Source of the DNA: Paenisporosarcina antarctica
Lineage (GTDB): Bacteria > Bacillota > Bacilli > Bacillales_A > Planococcaceae
Direction: 5' to 3'
DNA length: 64,000 nt
Assembly: GCF_004367585.1 (NCBI RefSeq)
Contig: NZ_CP038015.1
Coordinates: 3,726,001 to 3,790,000 of the forward strand
Shown: piece by piece, positions 37,876 to 48,066 of the stretch
How positions within the stretch are numbered: the first letter of the stretch is position 1
Layout: each line of letters begins with the position of its first letter
Program-made: the position numbers and the translations under genes
Notes under the pieces: generated by a model
Seen by the model: the letters and a program-made list of their open reading frames with translations, nothing else
The model's database searches: none
Told to the model about the DNA's origin: nothing

Positions 37876-38040
37876 TCATACGTTCGCCACTAAATATATT
37901 GCTGCGACTTCACAGTAATCGCATTTTGTGGATATCTTTTCATTATCTAAGAGTTCTGTTAAAATCGGAAAGGTATTTTGCTCAGCTACAAACATATCAA
38001 GTGCATGATCTATATGGGTTTGACAGCATTTAATTTTCAT
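37876..38040 (-). CDS. yyzF: CxxH/CxxC small protein (YyzF family)
   Basis: A 54-residue protein. It starts MKIKCCQTHIDHALDMFV and ends TKCDYCEVAAIYLVANV; the CxxH near the N-terminus and CxxC near the C-terminus form a likely zinc site. Such proteins sit between htrA/yycJ and rlmH across Bacillales, as here. AAAGGATG precedes the ATG. Function unknown. Confidence 0.88.
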   Translation of the reverse strand: MKIKCCQTHIDHALDMFVAEQNTFPILTELLDNEKISTKCDYCEVAAIYLVANV

Positions 38041-38125
38041 TTTTTATCATCCTTTCGATTTTCAAATAATTCAATAAGTTATGCACAATTCGGTAATCTT
38101 ATCCACAATCTAGTTTAACAAAGTA

Positions 38126-38168
38126 AAAGCGAGTAGGAAAGGTGCAGTTTAGCACTTCTTACTCGCTT
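38126..38168 (-). terminator. htrA terminator
   Basis: AAAGCGAGTA and GGTGC pair with GCAC and TACTCGCTTT, between the htrA stop and yyzF. Transcription from htrA should end here. Confidence 0.85.
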
Positions 38169-38238
38169 TGTAAATGTTTCGTAAATTGAAATTTGTTATC
38201 CACATTTATTATTCATCCACAAGGATTTATTAAAACAT

Positions 38239-39462
38239 TTATAAAGTTGAATTGTCTTTCAATAATAATGTGACTTCCAACAATTGACCTTCTCGATATA
38301 CTTTCAATGTCAAGTTGTCTCCAACTTCTTTTTCATTGTATAAGTGTTTGCGCAACTCAATCATATTCTCTATTTTTTTGCCATCCATTTCAACGATGAC
38401 ATCATATTGTTTTAATCCCGCTTCACCAGCTGGTGATTTTGTTACTACTTCATCAATAACAACACCAGTGGTGATTTCTTCCGGTAAACGCAGTGTATCA
38501 CGTTGATGGACCGCTGAAACATTCGTTACATCTAAGAGTGTAACTCCCATAGTTGGGCGTTTCATCGCTCCAAATTGTTCTAAGTCTTCAATGACTGGAA
38601 TAACAGAATTAATTGGAATGGCTAACCCAATTCCTTCTACAGTAGCTTGAGAAATTTTCATTGAATTAATACCAATTAATTGTCCTACTATATTCACTAG
38701 TGCGCCACCACTATTACCAGGATTGATGGCTGCATCAGTTTGCAATACTTCAGCCTGCCAGTCGACTTGGTTATCTCCATCTAAATCAATTGGAATGGTA
38801 CGGTCTTTACCAGATACAACACCCGTTGTCACAGATCCTGAAAAATTTAAGCCTAAAGGATTACCAATTGCAATAACCGTTTCTCCCTGCTTTAATGCAT
38901 CTGAATCTCCGAATTCAGCAACTGTCGTTACCTTTGAAGCATCCATTTCAAGAACGGCTAAGTCTGTCCAAATATCCGTACCAAGTAATTTTGCTTCTAC
39001 TTTTGCACCGTCTGCTAATGTAACTTCAATTTGGTTTGCACCTTCAATCACATGGTTGTTAGTAATGACATATGCTTTATCACCTGATTTTTTGTAAATG
39101 ACTCCTGAACCGCTGCTACCCGCTTCTTGTCCTTCATCACCGGAAGGACTTAAAAAGTCTGATGAAGATTGAATATTTGTGACGCCAACGACTGAGTTCG
39201 CCACCTTTTCCACAGCGGATGTAACTTCCGTTGTAATATCAGCTGAAAATTGTTTGGTAGTGTTTGAAGACTCTAGAGATGAATCATTGCCGCTAGATGT
39301 ATCTCCTCCAGGCATTATACCAACAAACGAAGGTATCATTAGCCAAACAATTAATGCACCAACTAAAACGCCGATAAACGCACTAAAGAAGTAACCTCCT
39401 TTACTTCCTTTTTTGTCAATTTGCTTTTGAGGTTCTGGTGGTTGTTGATTATAGTATCCCAT
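38239..39462 (-). CDS. htrA: HtrA-type membrane serine protease
   Basis: Quality-control serine protease facing the cell surface. It is 407 residues: a membrane anchor at about 23-47, a Ser/Thr-rich linker, a trypsin-like domain with triad His137 (TNNHVIEG), Asp167 (TDLAVLE) and Ser251 (GNSGGAL), and one PDZ domain (about 300-400). This is the position of Bacillus yycK (htrC). It lies 192 bases after yycJ across a terminator-like hairpin, so it may be partly separated from the wal operon. Confidence 0.95.
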   Translation of the reverse strand: MGYYNQQPPEPQKQIDKKGSKGGYFFSAFIGVLVGALIVWLMIPSFVGIMPGGDTSSGNDSSLESSNTTKQFSADITTEVTSAVEKVANSVVGVTNIQSSSDFLSPSGDEGQEAGSSGSGVIYKKSGDKAYVITNNHVIEGANQIEVTLADGAKVEAKLLGTDIWTDLAVLEMDASKVTTVAEFGDSDALKQGETVIAIGNPLGLNFSGSVTTGVVSGKDRTIPIDLDGDNQVDWQAEVLQTDAAINPGNSGGALVNIVGQLIGINSMKISQATVEGIGLAIPINSVIPVIEDLEQFGAMKRPTMGVTLLDVTNVSAVHQRDTLRLPEEITTGVVIDEVVTKSPAGEAGLKQYDVIVEMDGKKIENMIELRKHLYNEKEVGDNLTLKVYREGQLLEVTLLLKDNSTL

Positions 39463-39633
39463 AGAAAATCTCCCTTTCTGTTATTCCTTACTCAATATTT
39501 TACCAGGTCAACATTAAAATCAGATGAAAACTACTTTAAAACTTGCTCACAAAGAATCCTTAAGAATAAAAGAAGACTCCTTTCGTATTATTTCCAACTA
39601 ATGAGCATATTTTTCAAACTAAACTCAAAAAGA

Positions 39634-39657
39634 AAAACCTCACAAATGTGAGGTTTA
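39634..39657 (-). terminator. Hairpin at the end of walJ
   Basis: AAACCTCACA pairs with TGTGAGGTTT around two bases, followed by a T-rich run on the minus strand. It overlaps the walJ stop. Confidence 0.75.
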
Positions 39658-40443
39658 GACAGTTACTAGTTGAGTCGATTTATTTGCATCAGTATCATAC
39701 AAATTTATAAATTCTCCGGTGACAATCCCACACGATTCAAGAGTTTGGGTAACACTCATTCTTGCCAAGTCTTTCATATTATTATCTTTACTTAAATGTG
39801 AAAGATATATGCGTGTCGGTTTCTGCTCTACCACTTCGCTCATAGCAACTGCTGCATCTTCATTTGAAACATGGCCAACATCGCTTAAAATACGGCGTTT
39901 GATAGACCATGGGTAACGGCACATTTGCAGCATGCCAACATCGTGGTTGCTTTCAAAGACATATGAGTCTCCACCTTTGATATAACCTTTCATACGGTCA
40001 CTGACATACCCTGTATCTGTGATTAAAACGAGTTTACGACCGTTCTCATGAAAGACGTAAAACATCGGGTCTGCTGCATCATGTGATACAGCAAATGATT
40101 GAATATCGAGTGATCCAAATGTCTTCACAGACTCCATATCGAAGTGATATTTTTGGTCTATTGAAATTTTACCGATTAGATGTTCCATTGCCATCCATGT
40201 CTTGGCATTAGCGTAGATAGGAACATTATATTTACGAGCCAGAACTCCAAGCCCTTTTATGTGGTCACTATGTTCATGTGTAACTAAAATCCCACTTAAC
40301 TTTTTCATACTGCGGTCAATCGAAACTAATAATTCTTCCATTTTACGTCCACTCAGACCAGCATCGACTAAAAAGGCGTGTTCATCAGTTTCAACGTAAA
40401 CAGCATTTCCACTACTTCCACTTGCTAAAACACTAAAACGCAT
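39655..40443 (-). CDS. walJ: WalJ (YycJ) metallo-beta-lactamase fold protein
   Basis: A 262-residue metal-dependent hydrolase of the MBL fold, with THEHSDH giving the metal site and GSSGN near the N-terminus. In Bacillales it follows the wal genes and has been linked to DNA repair/replication coordination and cell-wall control; exact substrate uncertain (a 5' exonuclease activity is reported for homologues). It starts 12 bases after yycI, so it is part of the operon. Confidence 0.93.
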   Translation of the reverse strand: MRFSVLASGSSGNAVYVETDEHAFLVDAGLSGRKMEELLVSIDRSMKKLSGILVTHEHSDHIKGLGVLARKYNVPIYANAKTWMAMEHLIGKISIDQKYHFDMESVKTFGSLDIQSFAVSHDAADPMFYVFHENGRKLVLITDTGYVSDRMKGYIKGGDSYVFESNHDVGMLQMCRYPWSIKRRILSDVGHVSNEDAAVAMSEVVEQKPTRIYLSHLSKDNNMKDLARMSVTQTLESCGIVTGEFINLYDTDANKSTQLVTV

Positions 40444-40455
40444 GACGAAAACTCC

Positions 40456-41277
40456 TTAATCTTCTTCTATTTCCTCGGACTCTTTGTTAAATTCAATAAT
40501 TTTACCTTCAACCGCATTAACAAAATAGTCTTCCTTCAAACCATTTTGTAATTCTACACGAACCCGCCAAGTTGGTGCAAACACTTGCGTTTCTGTTAAT
40601 TGCACGAGAGTTGAGTAGCCTAAGCTAGTCATAGTAATTGTAGAATTAGGTTTTAATAAGTTTCTTTGATATAACACTTCAACTGCTCGCTCATCAGATA
40701 GTAAGTTTTCAGTTTGCTCAAAACTTTCAAGCTCTTCAAAAGATGTTTGCTCATATTTATAAGCTTCATTATCCTCATTCCAATATAATGTGAGCATCGC
40801 ATTTTGATTAAAGAAGATTTGACGATTATTAACTACTTGGAAAAATACCGCTTTTTTAGCATCTACATCTATATCAAACAATTCATACGATGTGCCATTA
40901 TATACATGCCTATTTACAAATTCCTTTAGAACACCAGAAACTTCTAGATTACCGATAAGAACCGGATCATTAAAAGTTGATAGTAATTTTGTAATACCTG
41001 ATATGTCATATGTTTGATTATCCATTAGTTTCATATCCTTAGACGAATACATTCGAATGTTTCCGGATATATAGGATTCTTTAAGGGTGTTTTCAGGAGT
41101 ACTTTCATAGCGAATATTATCAGCTTGTAATCTCTCCTCAATAGATGTTTCACCTAGTACTTGTAATTCTTGTACTTCATTGTATCGATTAAAATACAAG
41201 ATATATAAGAAGGAATTTAAAATCAAGAACACGATAATAAAGATCGTTTTGGTTTTATTCCAATCCAATCTTGCCAC
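40456..41277 (-). CDS. walI: WalI (YycI) regulator of WalK
   Basis: A 273-residue membrane-anchored extracytoplasmic protein: one N-terminal helix (KTIFIIVFLILNSFLYILYF) and a YycI/YycH-like domain outside. With WalH it binds the WalK membrane segments and tunes kinase activity. Its start overlaps the end of walH by 23 bases, so the two are translationally coupled. Confidence 0.93.
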   Translation of the reverse strand: MARLDWNKTKTIFIIVFLILNSFLYILYFNRYNEVQELQVLGETSIEERLQADNIRYESTPENTLKESYISGNIRMYSSKDMKLMDNQTYDISGITKLLSTFNDPVLIGNLEVSGVLKEFVNRHVYNGTSYELFDIDVDAKKAVFFQVVNNRQIFFNQNAMLTLYWNEDNEAYKYEQTSFEELESFEQTENLLSDERAVEVLYQRNLLKPNSTITMTSLGYSTLVQLTETQVFAPTWRVRVELQNGLKEDYFVNAVEGKIIEFNKESEEIEED

Positions 41278-42586
41278 CTCCTAAATCCTCAGGTGATAGA
41301 CGAGTCCATTGATCGTTTGATAAGTAAAACCAGGATGGTTCTAAAGTCAGTAATCTTGTTTCATTATCACGTGTTAAGTAATAACCACTTATAATTTCTT
41401 CTACATTGTTAAAATCAATTTCCTTCATCACTTTCATTACACCAGACGCCTTCTCTCCTGATGGTAAAGTTGAAATCACAGTATCAAACGGCAAGGAAAG
41501 GTCAAGTGTGTAATAAGGTCGCAAATACCTATAGATACCGGGATCTCCCCAATTTACAGTGATTTTAGTAGAAGTATCACTACTGAATACTGGATTTCCC
41601 AATAAGTATAATTGGTAATCAATTTGTTGATTGGTTGGATTTATTCCAGAAAATCGAAATTCGTCAGTCCATCCCCCATGCTCATTTATATAATCCAAGC
41701 TATCAAATACTAATTTTGAAGGAATAGAAGGATTACTTGTTTCAGCCGATGGATTAACAAAACTTAACGTACGTTCAAGTAAATTGACATTCAACAGAGA
41801 GGTTGCATCTGAATATGCATCATTTGTTGCTCCGACTGGACTTTGCCGCACTACATTTGGATCATTAAATAATGCATCTCGAAAACGACTTGGTTCAATT
41901 TCTTTTAAGTAATACGTGTATCGAATGCTTTCTACATCTTTTGCAGAAACAAAAAGCGATAGTTTTCCTTGACGTTCAATTTCTGTAAACTTTGCAAAAT
42001 CATTTGTAGGTGTTACTATTTTTTGCTCTACTAATTCCATATCAACATTTCCTGCCAATGCTGAATATAATGTATTGTTTTTGGAACTAGCAAAATAAAT
42101 TTTTAGTTGACCATTCTTAAAAGAATTCCAATCAACTATTAAACGATCAAATCCACTTTCAGGGATGTTTAAGCTGGCATTCTTCAAGATATTATCGTAA
42201 ACAGGAAAAGGTACGTCAGCAGGGAAGAATAATGTAAAGCGATTGGATGCTCCAATCATTTCATTTAATTTTATATCACTTGAGTTGTTACTCTCAAACA
42301 TTAAATCTCTTATTTCCCAACTTTTCATAGCATTAACAACACTGTCTAAATCAAACGATGCCATCGTACCTTTCATGTCGCCTTCTAAGCTCACAACCAT
42401 TTTGTAAGGTTTGATTACATCATCTACTCGCTTTGTGTCAGCAATTGATATATTTACAATTGGCGTTGTTTTAATGGTTTGATATTTCGGTGTATAGGTC
42501 CATATAGCGAACGTTAACAAGACACTTGAAACAACTAGAATAGCTAAGAGAATAGATTTTATTTGCTCTACATATTTCAATCCCAT
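41255..42586 (-). CDS. walH: WalH (YycH) regulator of WalK
   Basis: A 443-residue protein with one N-terminal membrane helix (SILLAILVVSSVLLTFAIW) and a large extracellular YycH region. It pairs with WalI to control WalK. It overlaps walK by 10 bases and walI by 23, a tight coupled operon. Sequence of the extracellular part is poorly conserved between genera, so the call rests on position, topology and length. Confidence 0.93.
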   Translation of the reverse strand: MGLKYVEQIKSILLAILVVSSVLLTFAIWTYTPKYQTIKTTPIVNISIADTKRVDDVIKPYKMVVSLEGDMKGTMASFDLDSVVNAMKSWEIRDLMFESNNSSDIKLNEMIGASNRFTLFFPADVPFPVYDNILKNASLNIPESGFDRLIVDWNSFKNGQLKIYFASSKNNTLYSALAGNVDMELVEQKIVTPTNDFAKFTEIERQGKLSLFVSAKDVESIRYTYYLKEIEPSRFRDALFNDPNVVRQSPVGATNDAYSDATSLLNVNLLERTLSFVNPSAETSNPSIPSKLVFDSLDYINEHGGWTDEFRFSGINPTNQQIDYQLYLLGNPVFSSDTSTKITVNWGDPGIYRYLRPYYTLDLSLPFDTVISTLPSGEKASGVMKVMKEIDFNNVEEIISGYYLTRDNETRLLTLEPSWFYLSNDQWTRLSPEDLGGGKIGLE

Positions 42587-44400
42587 TCACCTGCCTCATC
42601 TAATTCAAATGGCAAAGTGAAGAAAATCGTCGTTCCATGTCCCTCTTCACTTTCGGCCCAAATGGCACCACCGTGTGCTTCAATCATTTCCCGGGCAATA
42701 GCTAGACCAAGCCCTGACCCACCCATTGATCTTGCACGTGCTCGATCAACACGGTAGAAGCGATCAAAAATTCGTTCTACATTATCTTTTGGAATTCCCA
42801 TACCATCATCAGATATCATTGCTTTTATAAATCCATCTTGCACAATGATACCAAATCGAATATTTCCACCATCTGGCGAATATTTTAAAGCATTCGATAT
42901 AATATTATCTATGACTTGTGTTAATTTATCTGTATCAATTTCCACAAAGAATTGTGATTCTGGCAACAACCGTTGGAACTGAACTTGTTGTGATTTAGAC
43001 ATTTCAAAGCGGTCAATGATTCGATTAAAGAATTTATTAAAATCAACAAACTCTTTATTTAAATCATAATCACTGCTATCCAATTTCGATAACTGCAACA
43101 AGTCATTTACTAACCGAATCATTCGTTCTGTTTCTGTTTGCGTTACGTTCAGGAACGCTGGCGCGAGTTCTTGATCTTGCCAAGCACCATCAACAAGTGC
43201 CTCTAAATAGCTACGCATTGTGGTTAAAGGTGTTCGTAGTTCATGGGACACGTTTGCTACGAATTCACGTCGCTCCATATCAATTTTTTCTTGTTCGGTA
43301 TTGTCATGAAGAACTGTAATTAAGCCATTCACGAAACCTGTTTCTTTTTGAATAACAGAGAAGTTTGCAAGTAAAATATAAGGACGTTCGGGTGAACTAA
43401 AATCTAAATTAATTGACTCTTTCATATGAATTAGATCTTCAAACGTATACTGTGTTTCAATTCCAAGAACAGAAGAAATTGGACGATGCAACACCATGTC
43501 TCTCGGCACTCTCAAGAGTCTTAGAGCGGGATCATTAATTAAGATAATGCGCCCTTTCCTGTCTGTCGCAATAACACCCTCAGTCATATTCGAAAGAACT
43601 GAAGCTAATTTACGACGTTCACCTTCTGTTGTTGACTGAGCTTCTTGCAGTCGGTTGGTTAAATGGTTAAAGGCTATCGCCAATTGACCAATTTCATCGT
43701 TCCCATATACACGTACTTTACGAGAAAAGTTCCCTTTTGCCATGGCTTGTGCTTGTCTACGCATATCTGAAATAGGACGAGTGATTGTTTGGGAAATTAA
43801 TATGCCTAAAATTAATGTAATAACAAGTGCTGTTGCTGTACCACCTGCAAGAATACGATTGATTTGATTCATCTGCCGATATACCGTTTCTATGTTCGAT
43901 TCTAAATAAATTGTACCTAGCACTTCACCTTGATAAATGATTGGAGATGCGAGTACCCAAATACGATCCCTTCTTTGAAGATCTAATTTAATGTTATCGA
44001 AAGGTGTTTCAGAAGCAATAGATTGACGAACCAAACTATCCGTTGAACGTTGCCCAACAATCGATTGATTAGTAGTTTCAGAAGTCGCTAAAATACGGAA
44101 ATTTTTATCAATTACGCGAATTTGATTAATATCATCTGATCCAATACTATAAAGTACGGTACGCAAACTTTGCTCAATAGTGGGGTCTTCTTCTCCCCTT
44201 TTCTTGATGATTTCTTCACGCACACTAAACTCCACCAAATCCACACGTTCTCCAATGGAATTGGTGAAGCTATCTTTAAGTGTATCTTCTAATTCACGCG
44301 CAAAATATAATCCAATGATTTGCATGGCAATTAAAATCAGCAAAATATAAATAAGAACTATTTTGACATGAATTGATTTAAAAAAACCTACCTTTTGCAT
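42577..44400 (-). CDS. walK: WalK (YycG) cell-wall sensor histidine kinase
   Basis: Essential sensor kinase of cell-wall metabolism, 607 residues. Visible order: TM1 (12-34), extracellular Cache-like sensor (35-183), TM2 (184-204), HAMP (TRPISDMRRQAQAMAKGNFSRKV), PAS (about 262-370), HisKA with phospho-accepting His386 in NVSHELRTPLTT, and HATPase with the N box NIISNALKYSPDG and GGSGLGLAIAREM. It lies 5 bases after walR. A Noc-box-like sequence (ATTTCCCGGGCAAT) lies within its 3' part. Confidence 0.97.
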   Translation of the reverse strand: MQKVGFFKSIHVKIVLIYILLILIAMQIIGLYFARELEDTLKDSFTNSIGERVDLVEFSVREEIIKKRGEEDPTIEQSLRTVLYSIGSDDINQIRVIDKNFRILATSETTNQSIVGQRSTDSLVRQSIASETPFDNIKLDLQRRDRIWVLASPIIYQGEVLGTIYLESNIETVYRQMNQINRILAGGTATALVITLILGILISQTITRPISDMRRQAQAMAKGNFSRKVRVYGNDEIGQLAIAFNHLTNRLQEAQSTTEGERRKLASVLSNMTEGVIATDRKGRIILINDPALRLLRVPRDMVLHRPISSVLGIETQYTFEDLIHMKESINLDFSSPERPYILLANFSVIQKETGFVNGLITVLHDNTEQEKIDMERREFVANVSHELRTPLTTMRSYLEALVDGAWQDQELAPAFLNVTQTETERMIRLVNDLLQLSKLDSSDYDLNKEFVDFNKFFNRIIDRFEMSKSQQVQFQRLLPESQFFVEIDTDKLTQVIDNIISNALKYSPDGGNIRFGIIVQDGFIKAMISDDGMGIPKDNVERIFDRFYRVDRARARSMGGSGLGLAIAREMIEAHGGAIWAESEEGHGTTIFFTLPFELDEAGEWD

Positions 44401-44405
44401 ACTAT

Positions 44406-45113
44406 TTACTCCTGTTCAGGATTACGCATGTAATAGCCTACGCCACGACGTGTTACAATCCATGTCGGGTGGCTTGGATTATCCTCAATTTTTTCACGAA
44501 GGCGACGTATGGTTACGTCTACAGTTCGAACATCACCAAAATAATCATAACCCCATACCGTTTGCAATAAATGCTCACGTGTCATCACCTGACCAATATG
44601 TTTAGCTAAGTAATGCACCAATTCAAATTCACGATGGGTTAATTCAATCGACTTGTCTCGTTTTAATACTAAATAGGCATCTGGTTGAATAATTAATGAC
44701 CCTATAGCAATATCGTTTGATGCTGCCTCTGAATCTTCCGACAATAATGTTTGGTGGCGACGCATATTCGCTTTCACACGAGCAATCAATTCGCGTGTGC
44801 TAAAAGGTTTGGTTACATAATCATCCGCACCTAACTCTAAACCTAGGACTTTATCAATTTCTGAGTCTTTCGCAGTTAACATAATAATTGGAAAGTCATA
44901 TTTTTTCCGGATTTCACGACAAACTTCCATTCCATCTCTGTTAGGTAACATAATATCTAGTAACATTAAGTCTGGTTTAATTTCTTCTGCTTTCTTTAAA
45001 GCTTCATCTCCGTCATATGCACAAACGACGTTATAGCCTTCTTTTTTTAAGTTGAATTTTAAAATGTCAGCAATCGGTTTCTCGTCATCTACTACTAATA
45101 TTGTTTTACTCAT
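44406..45113 (-). CDS. walR: WalR (YycF) response regulator
   Basis: OmpR/PhoB-type regulator that controls autolysin and cell-wall genes. It is 235 residues: receiver domain with Asp53 as phosphorylation site (LLDIMLP) and Asp9/Asp10, and a winged helix at about 130-232 ([27 protein letters not shown]... [15 protein letters not shown]). It is the first gene of the walRKHIJ operon. Confidence 0.97.
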   Translation of the reverse strand: MSKTILVVDDEKPIADILKFNLKKEGYNVVCAYDGDEALKKAEEIKPDLMLLDIMLPNRDGMEVCREIRKKYDFPIIMLTAKDSEIDKVLGLELGADDYVTKPFSTRELIARVKANMRRHQTLLSEDSEAASNDIAIGSLIIQPDAYLVLKRDKSIELTHREFELVHYLAKHIGQVMTREHLLQTVWGYDYFGDVRTVDVTIRRLREKIEDNPSHPTWIVTRRGVGYYMRNPEQE

Positions 45114-45244
45114 ATTTCGTCATCCTCTCTCTTGCCGACTATCTATATGAATTTTAACTAAATATGAATTAACTCTTATAGTACTTACTCTATCACGCTT
45201 TACCCTGTTTCGCATCTATGGGGCAGATGATTGAAAATAACGGA

Positions 45245-45260
45245 TATTTCCCGGGCAATA
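45245..45260. promoter_or_regulatory. Candidate Noc-binding site upstream of walR
   Basis: TATTTCCCGGGCAATA differs from the Noc consensus TATTTCCCGGGAAATA at one base. Noc itself is encoded in the window. A second near-match lies inside walK at about 42685. Confidence 0.45.
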
Positions 45261-45282
45261 TTCCGACAAATTACTACATAAA

Positions 45283-45314
45283 AAGACGGCCAATTTCGCT
45301 AAAATGACCGTCTT
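45283..45314 (-). terminator. Terminator of the M23 peptidase gene
   Basis: AAGACGG and CA pair with TG and CCGTCTT, with A/T-rich flanks, 9 bases after the stop. Confidence 0.75.
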
Positions 45315-45322
45315 GAACTTAT

Positions 45323-46801
45323 TTATTTTTGTAAATAGCTAAGTGGGTTAACATTCTTACCATTTTTAATCACTTCAAAGTGCAAGTGGGTTCCTGTTGA
45401 TCTTCCTGTAGAACCCATAACACCTAATTTTGCACCGACAGGTACAATTTGTCCAACACGTACATTTATAGATGCTAAGTGAGCATAAAGCGTTTGATAC
45501 CCATTTTTGTGATCGACTAGTACTTTGTTGCCGTATGTACCATCTTTACCTGCCGATATCACAACGCCGTTATCTGCTGCTTTAATCGTAAAGCCGCTAG
45601 GTCGTGCAATATCAATTCCACGGTGCTTAGAACCCCAACGCTGGCCCATTTCACTAGAAATGTAACCACCCTGTGCTGGCCAAGAAAACTTCCCTGAACC
45701 ACGAGATGGAATTACTTTTGTACCTTTTAAAATAATGTTAGTTGTCACTTCTTTTACAATTTTTTCTTCTTGTATGGATTGGCTAACCTGTACTCCATTT
45801 TTCTCAACAGTCTTGTACGTCATTTCTTTTGCGCCTTTGTTCCCTTTTTGAACAACTTTTGAATCGCCTTTTAACATAGCACTTGATTGTTTCACTTGGT
45901 TTTTAAACTCAATTGTTTTTGTTTCTTTTTTCTCACGTACTACTTCTATGTTCGTCAAAGGCTTGAACGCTGTTACTTTTAATTCTTGTCCAATTTGAAG
46001 AGCACTGTTGTCGTCAATAGTATCGTTTAATTTCGTTAACTCTTCATTAGTTAATTTGTGGTCAGCAGCAATTTTGCTAATTACGTCACCAGCTCGAACC
46101 GTGTATGTTTTTTCTTCTAATTCACCTTTTTGAAGATGTTTTACTGCTTGATCAACTGTCATGACAGAATCTGGTTGGGTACTTTGATTCACTCCAGAAA
46201 TTGATTCTTTTATTAAAACATCTACAATTCTTGTTTCATTAGTCTTTAATGGTGGTAAAGAGTCTATAGAGTCTTTTCGAGCTTCCAATTCACTAAGTTC
46301 CTTTTCAGAAACTGACTGAAGTTTAAGTTTACGAACAACTTCATGATATGCTTCGATATCTTTGACGTAGACGGCAATCTCGTCATTGACAGATAACTCA
46401 ATTGCATCTGCTGCTACTGTTACTAGGTCGTTCACCTTGTCTAATGTTTCCGTATCATTCGTTTGTACATTGAAGACTTGTTCAGATATAACAGATATAT
46501 TTGATTCATCATTTAATTTAAGTCCTTCGTACTGTGAACTAGTCTCTTCTATTTTAGCATCAATAAGTTCTTTTACAGCCTGTTCATCTGATACAGCTCC
46601 TACATATTCTTCACTAGCATATATATGAAAAACTTTTTGCAATAAACTACTTTCATTGTCTTTTGCAAAACCTATATTAAATGTAATAGTTGAAGCAAAC
46701 ATTGTTAATATGGCTGCCCTTTTAATTGCTTTTGTTGTGTGATTTGGTTTGTGGTCGAATGAAATCTTCTTCCTATCACCAGTGTTCCCTTTCAAGTTCA
46801 T
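45323..46801 (-). CDS. LysM-G5-M23 peptidoglycan metallopeptidase
   Basis: A 492-residue secreted or membrane-anchored cell-wall endopeptidase. An N-terminal hydrophobic segment (about 27-46) can be a signal/anchor. A LysM domain (TYTVRAGDVISKIAADHKLT...LKV) binds glycan; a G5-like region follows; and the C-terminal M23 domain has its zinc motifs HRGIDIA and HLHFE. It cleaves peptide cross-links. It lies directly upstream of walR on the same strand, separated by a terminator, and a WalR-regulated role is plausible, but I found no clear WalR box. Confidence 0.93.
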   Translation of the reverse strand: MNLKGNTGDRKKISFDHKPNHTTKAIKRAAILTMFASTITFNIGFAKDNESSLLQKVFHIYASEEYVGAVSDEQAVKELIDAKIEETSSQYEGLKLNDESNISVISEQVFNVQTNDTETLDKVNDLVTVAADAIELSVNDEIAVYVKDIEAYHEVVRKLKLQSVSEKELSELEARKDSIDSLPPLKTNETRIVDVLIKESISGVNQSTQPDSVMTVDQAVKHLQKGELEEKTYTVRAGDVISKIAADHKLTNEELTKLNDTIDDNSALQIGQELKVTAFKPLTNIEVVREKKETKTIEFKNQVKQSSAMLKGDSKVVQKGNKGAKEMTYKTVEKNGVQVSQSIQEEKIVKEVTTNIILKGTKVIPSRGSGKFSWPAQGGYISSEMGQRWGSKHRGIDIARPSGFTIKAADNGVVISAGKDGTYGNKVLVDHKNGYQTLYAHLASINVRVGQIVPVGAKLGVMGSTGRSTGTHLHFEVIKNGKNVNPLSYLQK

Positions 46802-47156
46802 GATAAAGCCCCTCTCAAAATTTCATCCGATAAAACGAATGGTTCTTTTTACGCAGAAAATTTCACGCCCCTCTAATCTAACACACCTTTTTTCTTCAAT
46901 GGTACAGAAGTTTCATATTGTAAAGAAAATGACTCATTCAAGCCATCTATTGACTTTAATTTCTTTATTTTGGAATCATAGAGTACCAATATTACCTAAT
47001 TAATAAGAAATTTAACATATTTAATCTATCTTTTTTCCTATATTTTCTTATTAATCATGTTTTTGGTCATTTTATTATTCTCAAGACTTTCTTCCTATCG
47101 AATCTATGAGAAATACGTTAAAATTAGTATATTCACAGTGAAAAGAGGTCTTCCAT
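46802..47156. other. Divergent promoter region
   Basis: 355 bases between the M23 gene and yitT that must hold both promoters. No repeat or frame is evident. I looked for the WalR direct repeat TGTWAH-N5-TGTWAH and did not find a convincing one. Confidence 0.4.
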
Positions 47157-48065
47157 TTGACAGATGAACAACAACGGCACGAAGTAGTTCAACAACAACG
47201 GCACTCTTCTCACCGTAAAGCATCAAAAGCCGTCATCGCGAAGCGTATTTTCATGATTATTACAGGTGCTATTTTTATGGCAATGGGTATAGAGTTGTTC
47301 CTTGTACCAAATCAATTATTAGATGGTGGCATCGTGGGTATATCCATAATATTGGCCCACTTAACAGGGGTTCAATTAGGACTATTTATTTTTCTATTAA
47401 ATATACCGTTCTTTTTTATCGGATATAAACAAATTGGTAAAACTTTTGCTTTATCGACTGTATTAGGAATTACAGTCCTTTCAATTAGTACATATTTATT
47501 ACATCCTGTGGCACGTTTCACAGATGATTTACTACTTGCTACCGTGTTTGGTGGCATAGTACTAGGTATAGGTGTTGGCCTTGTCATTCGGTATGGTGGC
47601 TCCTTAGATGGCACTGAAATCTTAGCCATTCTTTTTAGTACCAAATCGGCTTTCTCTGTAGGAGAAATCATCATGTTCTTCAACATAATGATTTTTACAG
47701 TCGCAGGTTTTGTATTTACATGGGAACAAGCGATGTATTCAGGTCTAACTTACTTTATTGCCTATAAAACGATTGATATAGTTATTCAAGGCTTAGACGA
47801 GTCCAAATCAGTTTATATTATTAGTGACTTTGCTGATGAGGTCGGTAATGCAATTATGGATCGTCTCGGACGCGGTGTTACATACTTACATGGTGAAGGA
47901 GCTTACACTGGCGATGATAAAAAAATTATTTTCACCGTCATTACTCGATTAGAAGAAGCTAAATTGAAAACAATTGTTGAAGATATCGACCTTCAAGCAT
48001 TTGTTGCAATTGGTAATATCGCAGAAGTACGCGGTGGTCGGTTCAAGAAAAGAAACATTCATTAA
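47157..48065 (+). CDS. YitT-family membrane protein
   Basis: A 302-residue membrane protein with five or so helices (the YitT_membrane/DUF161 region) and a C-terminal cytoplasmic DUF2179 domain (SKSVYIISDFADEVGNAIMDRLGRGVTYLHGEGAYTGDDKKII). Role unknown; some members are linked to stress resistance. It starts at TTG 47157 with AGAGG a few bases upstream. Confidence 0.9.
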   Translation: MTDEQQRHEVVQQQRHSSHRKASKAVIAKRIFMIITGAIFMAMGIELFLVPNQLLDGGIVGISIILAHLTGVQLGLFIFLLNIPFFFIGYKQIGKTFALSTVLGITVLSISTYLLHPVARFTDDLLLATVFGGIVLGIGVGLVIRYGGSLDGTEILAILFSTKSAFSVGEIIMFFNIMIFTVAGFVFTWEQAMYSGLTYFIAYKTIDIVIQGLDESKSVYIISDFADEVGNAIMDRLGRGVTYLHGEGAYTGDDKKIIFTVITRLEEAKLKTIVEDIDLQAFVAIGNIAEVRGGRFKKRNIH

Positions 48066-48066
48066 A

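Larger units (their letters stand above)
37789..38222 (+). promoter_or_regulatory. DnaA-box cluster around yyzF
   Basis: Five perfect TTATNCACA boxes at 37821, 37834, 38079, 38099 and 38196 plus near-matches at 37789, 37842 and 38214, all in the same orientation within 435 bases. Such clusters outside oriC bind DnaA and can titrate it. I recall the yydA (rlmH) region as one of the DnaA-bound loci in Bacillus subtilis. Confidence 0.75.
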
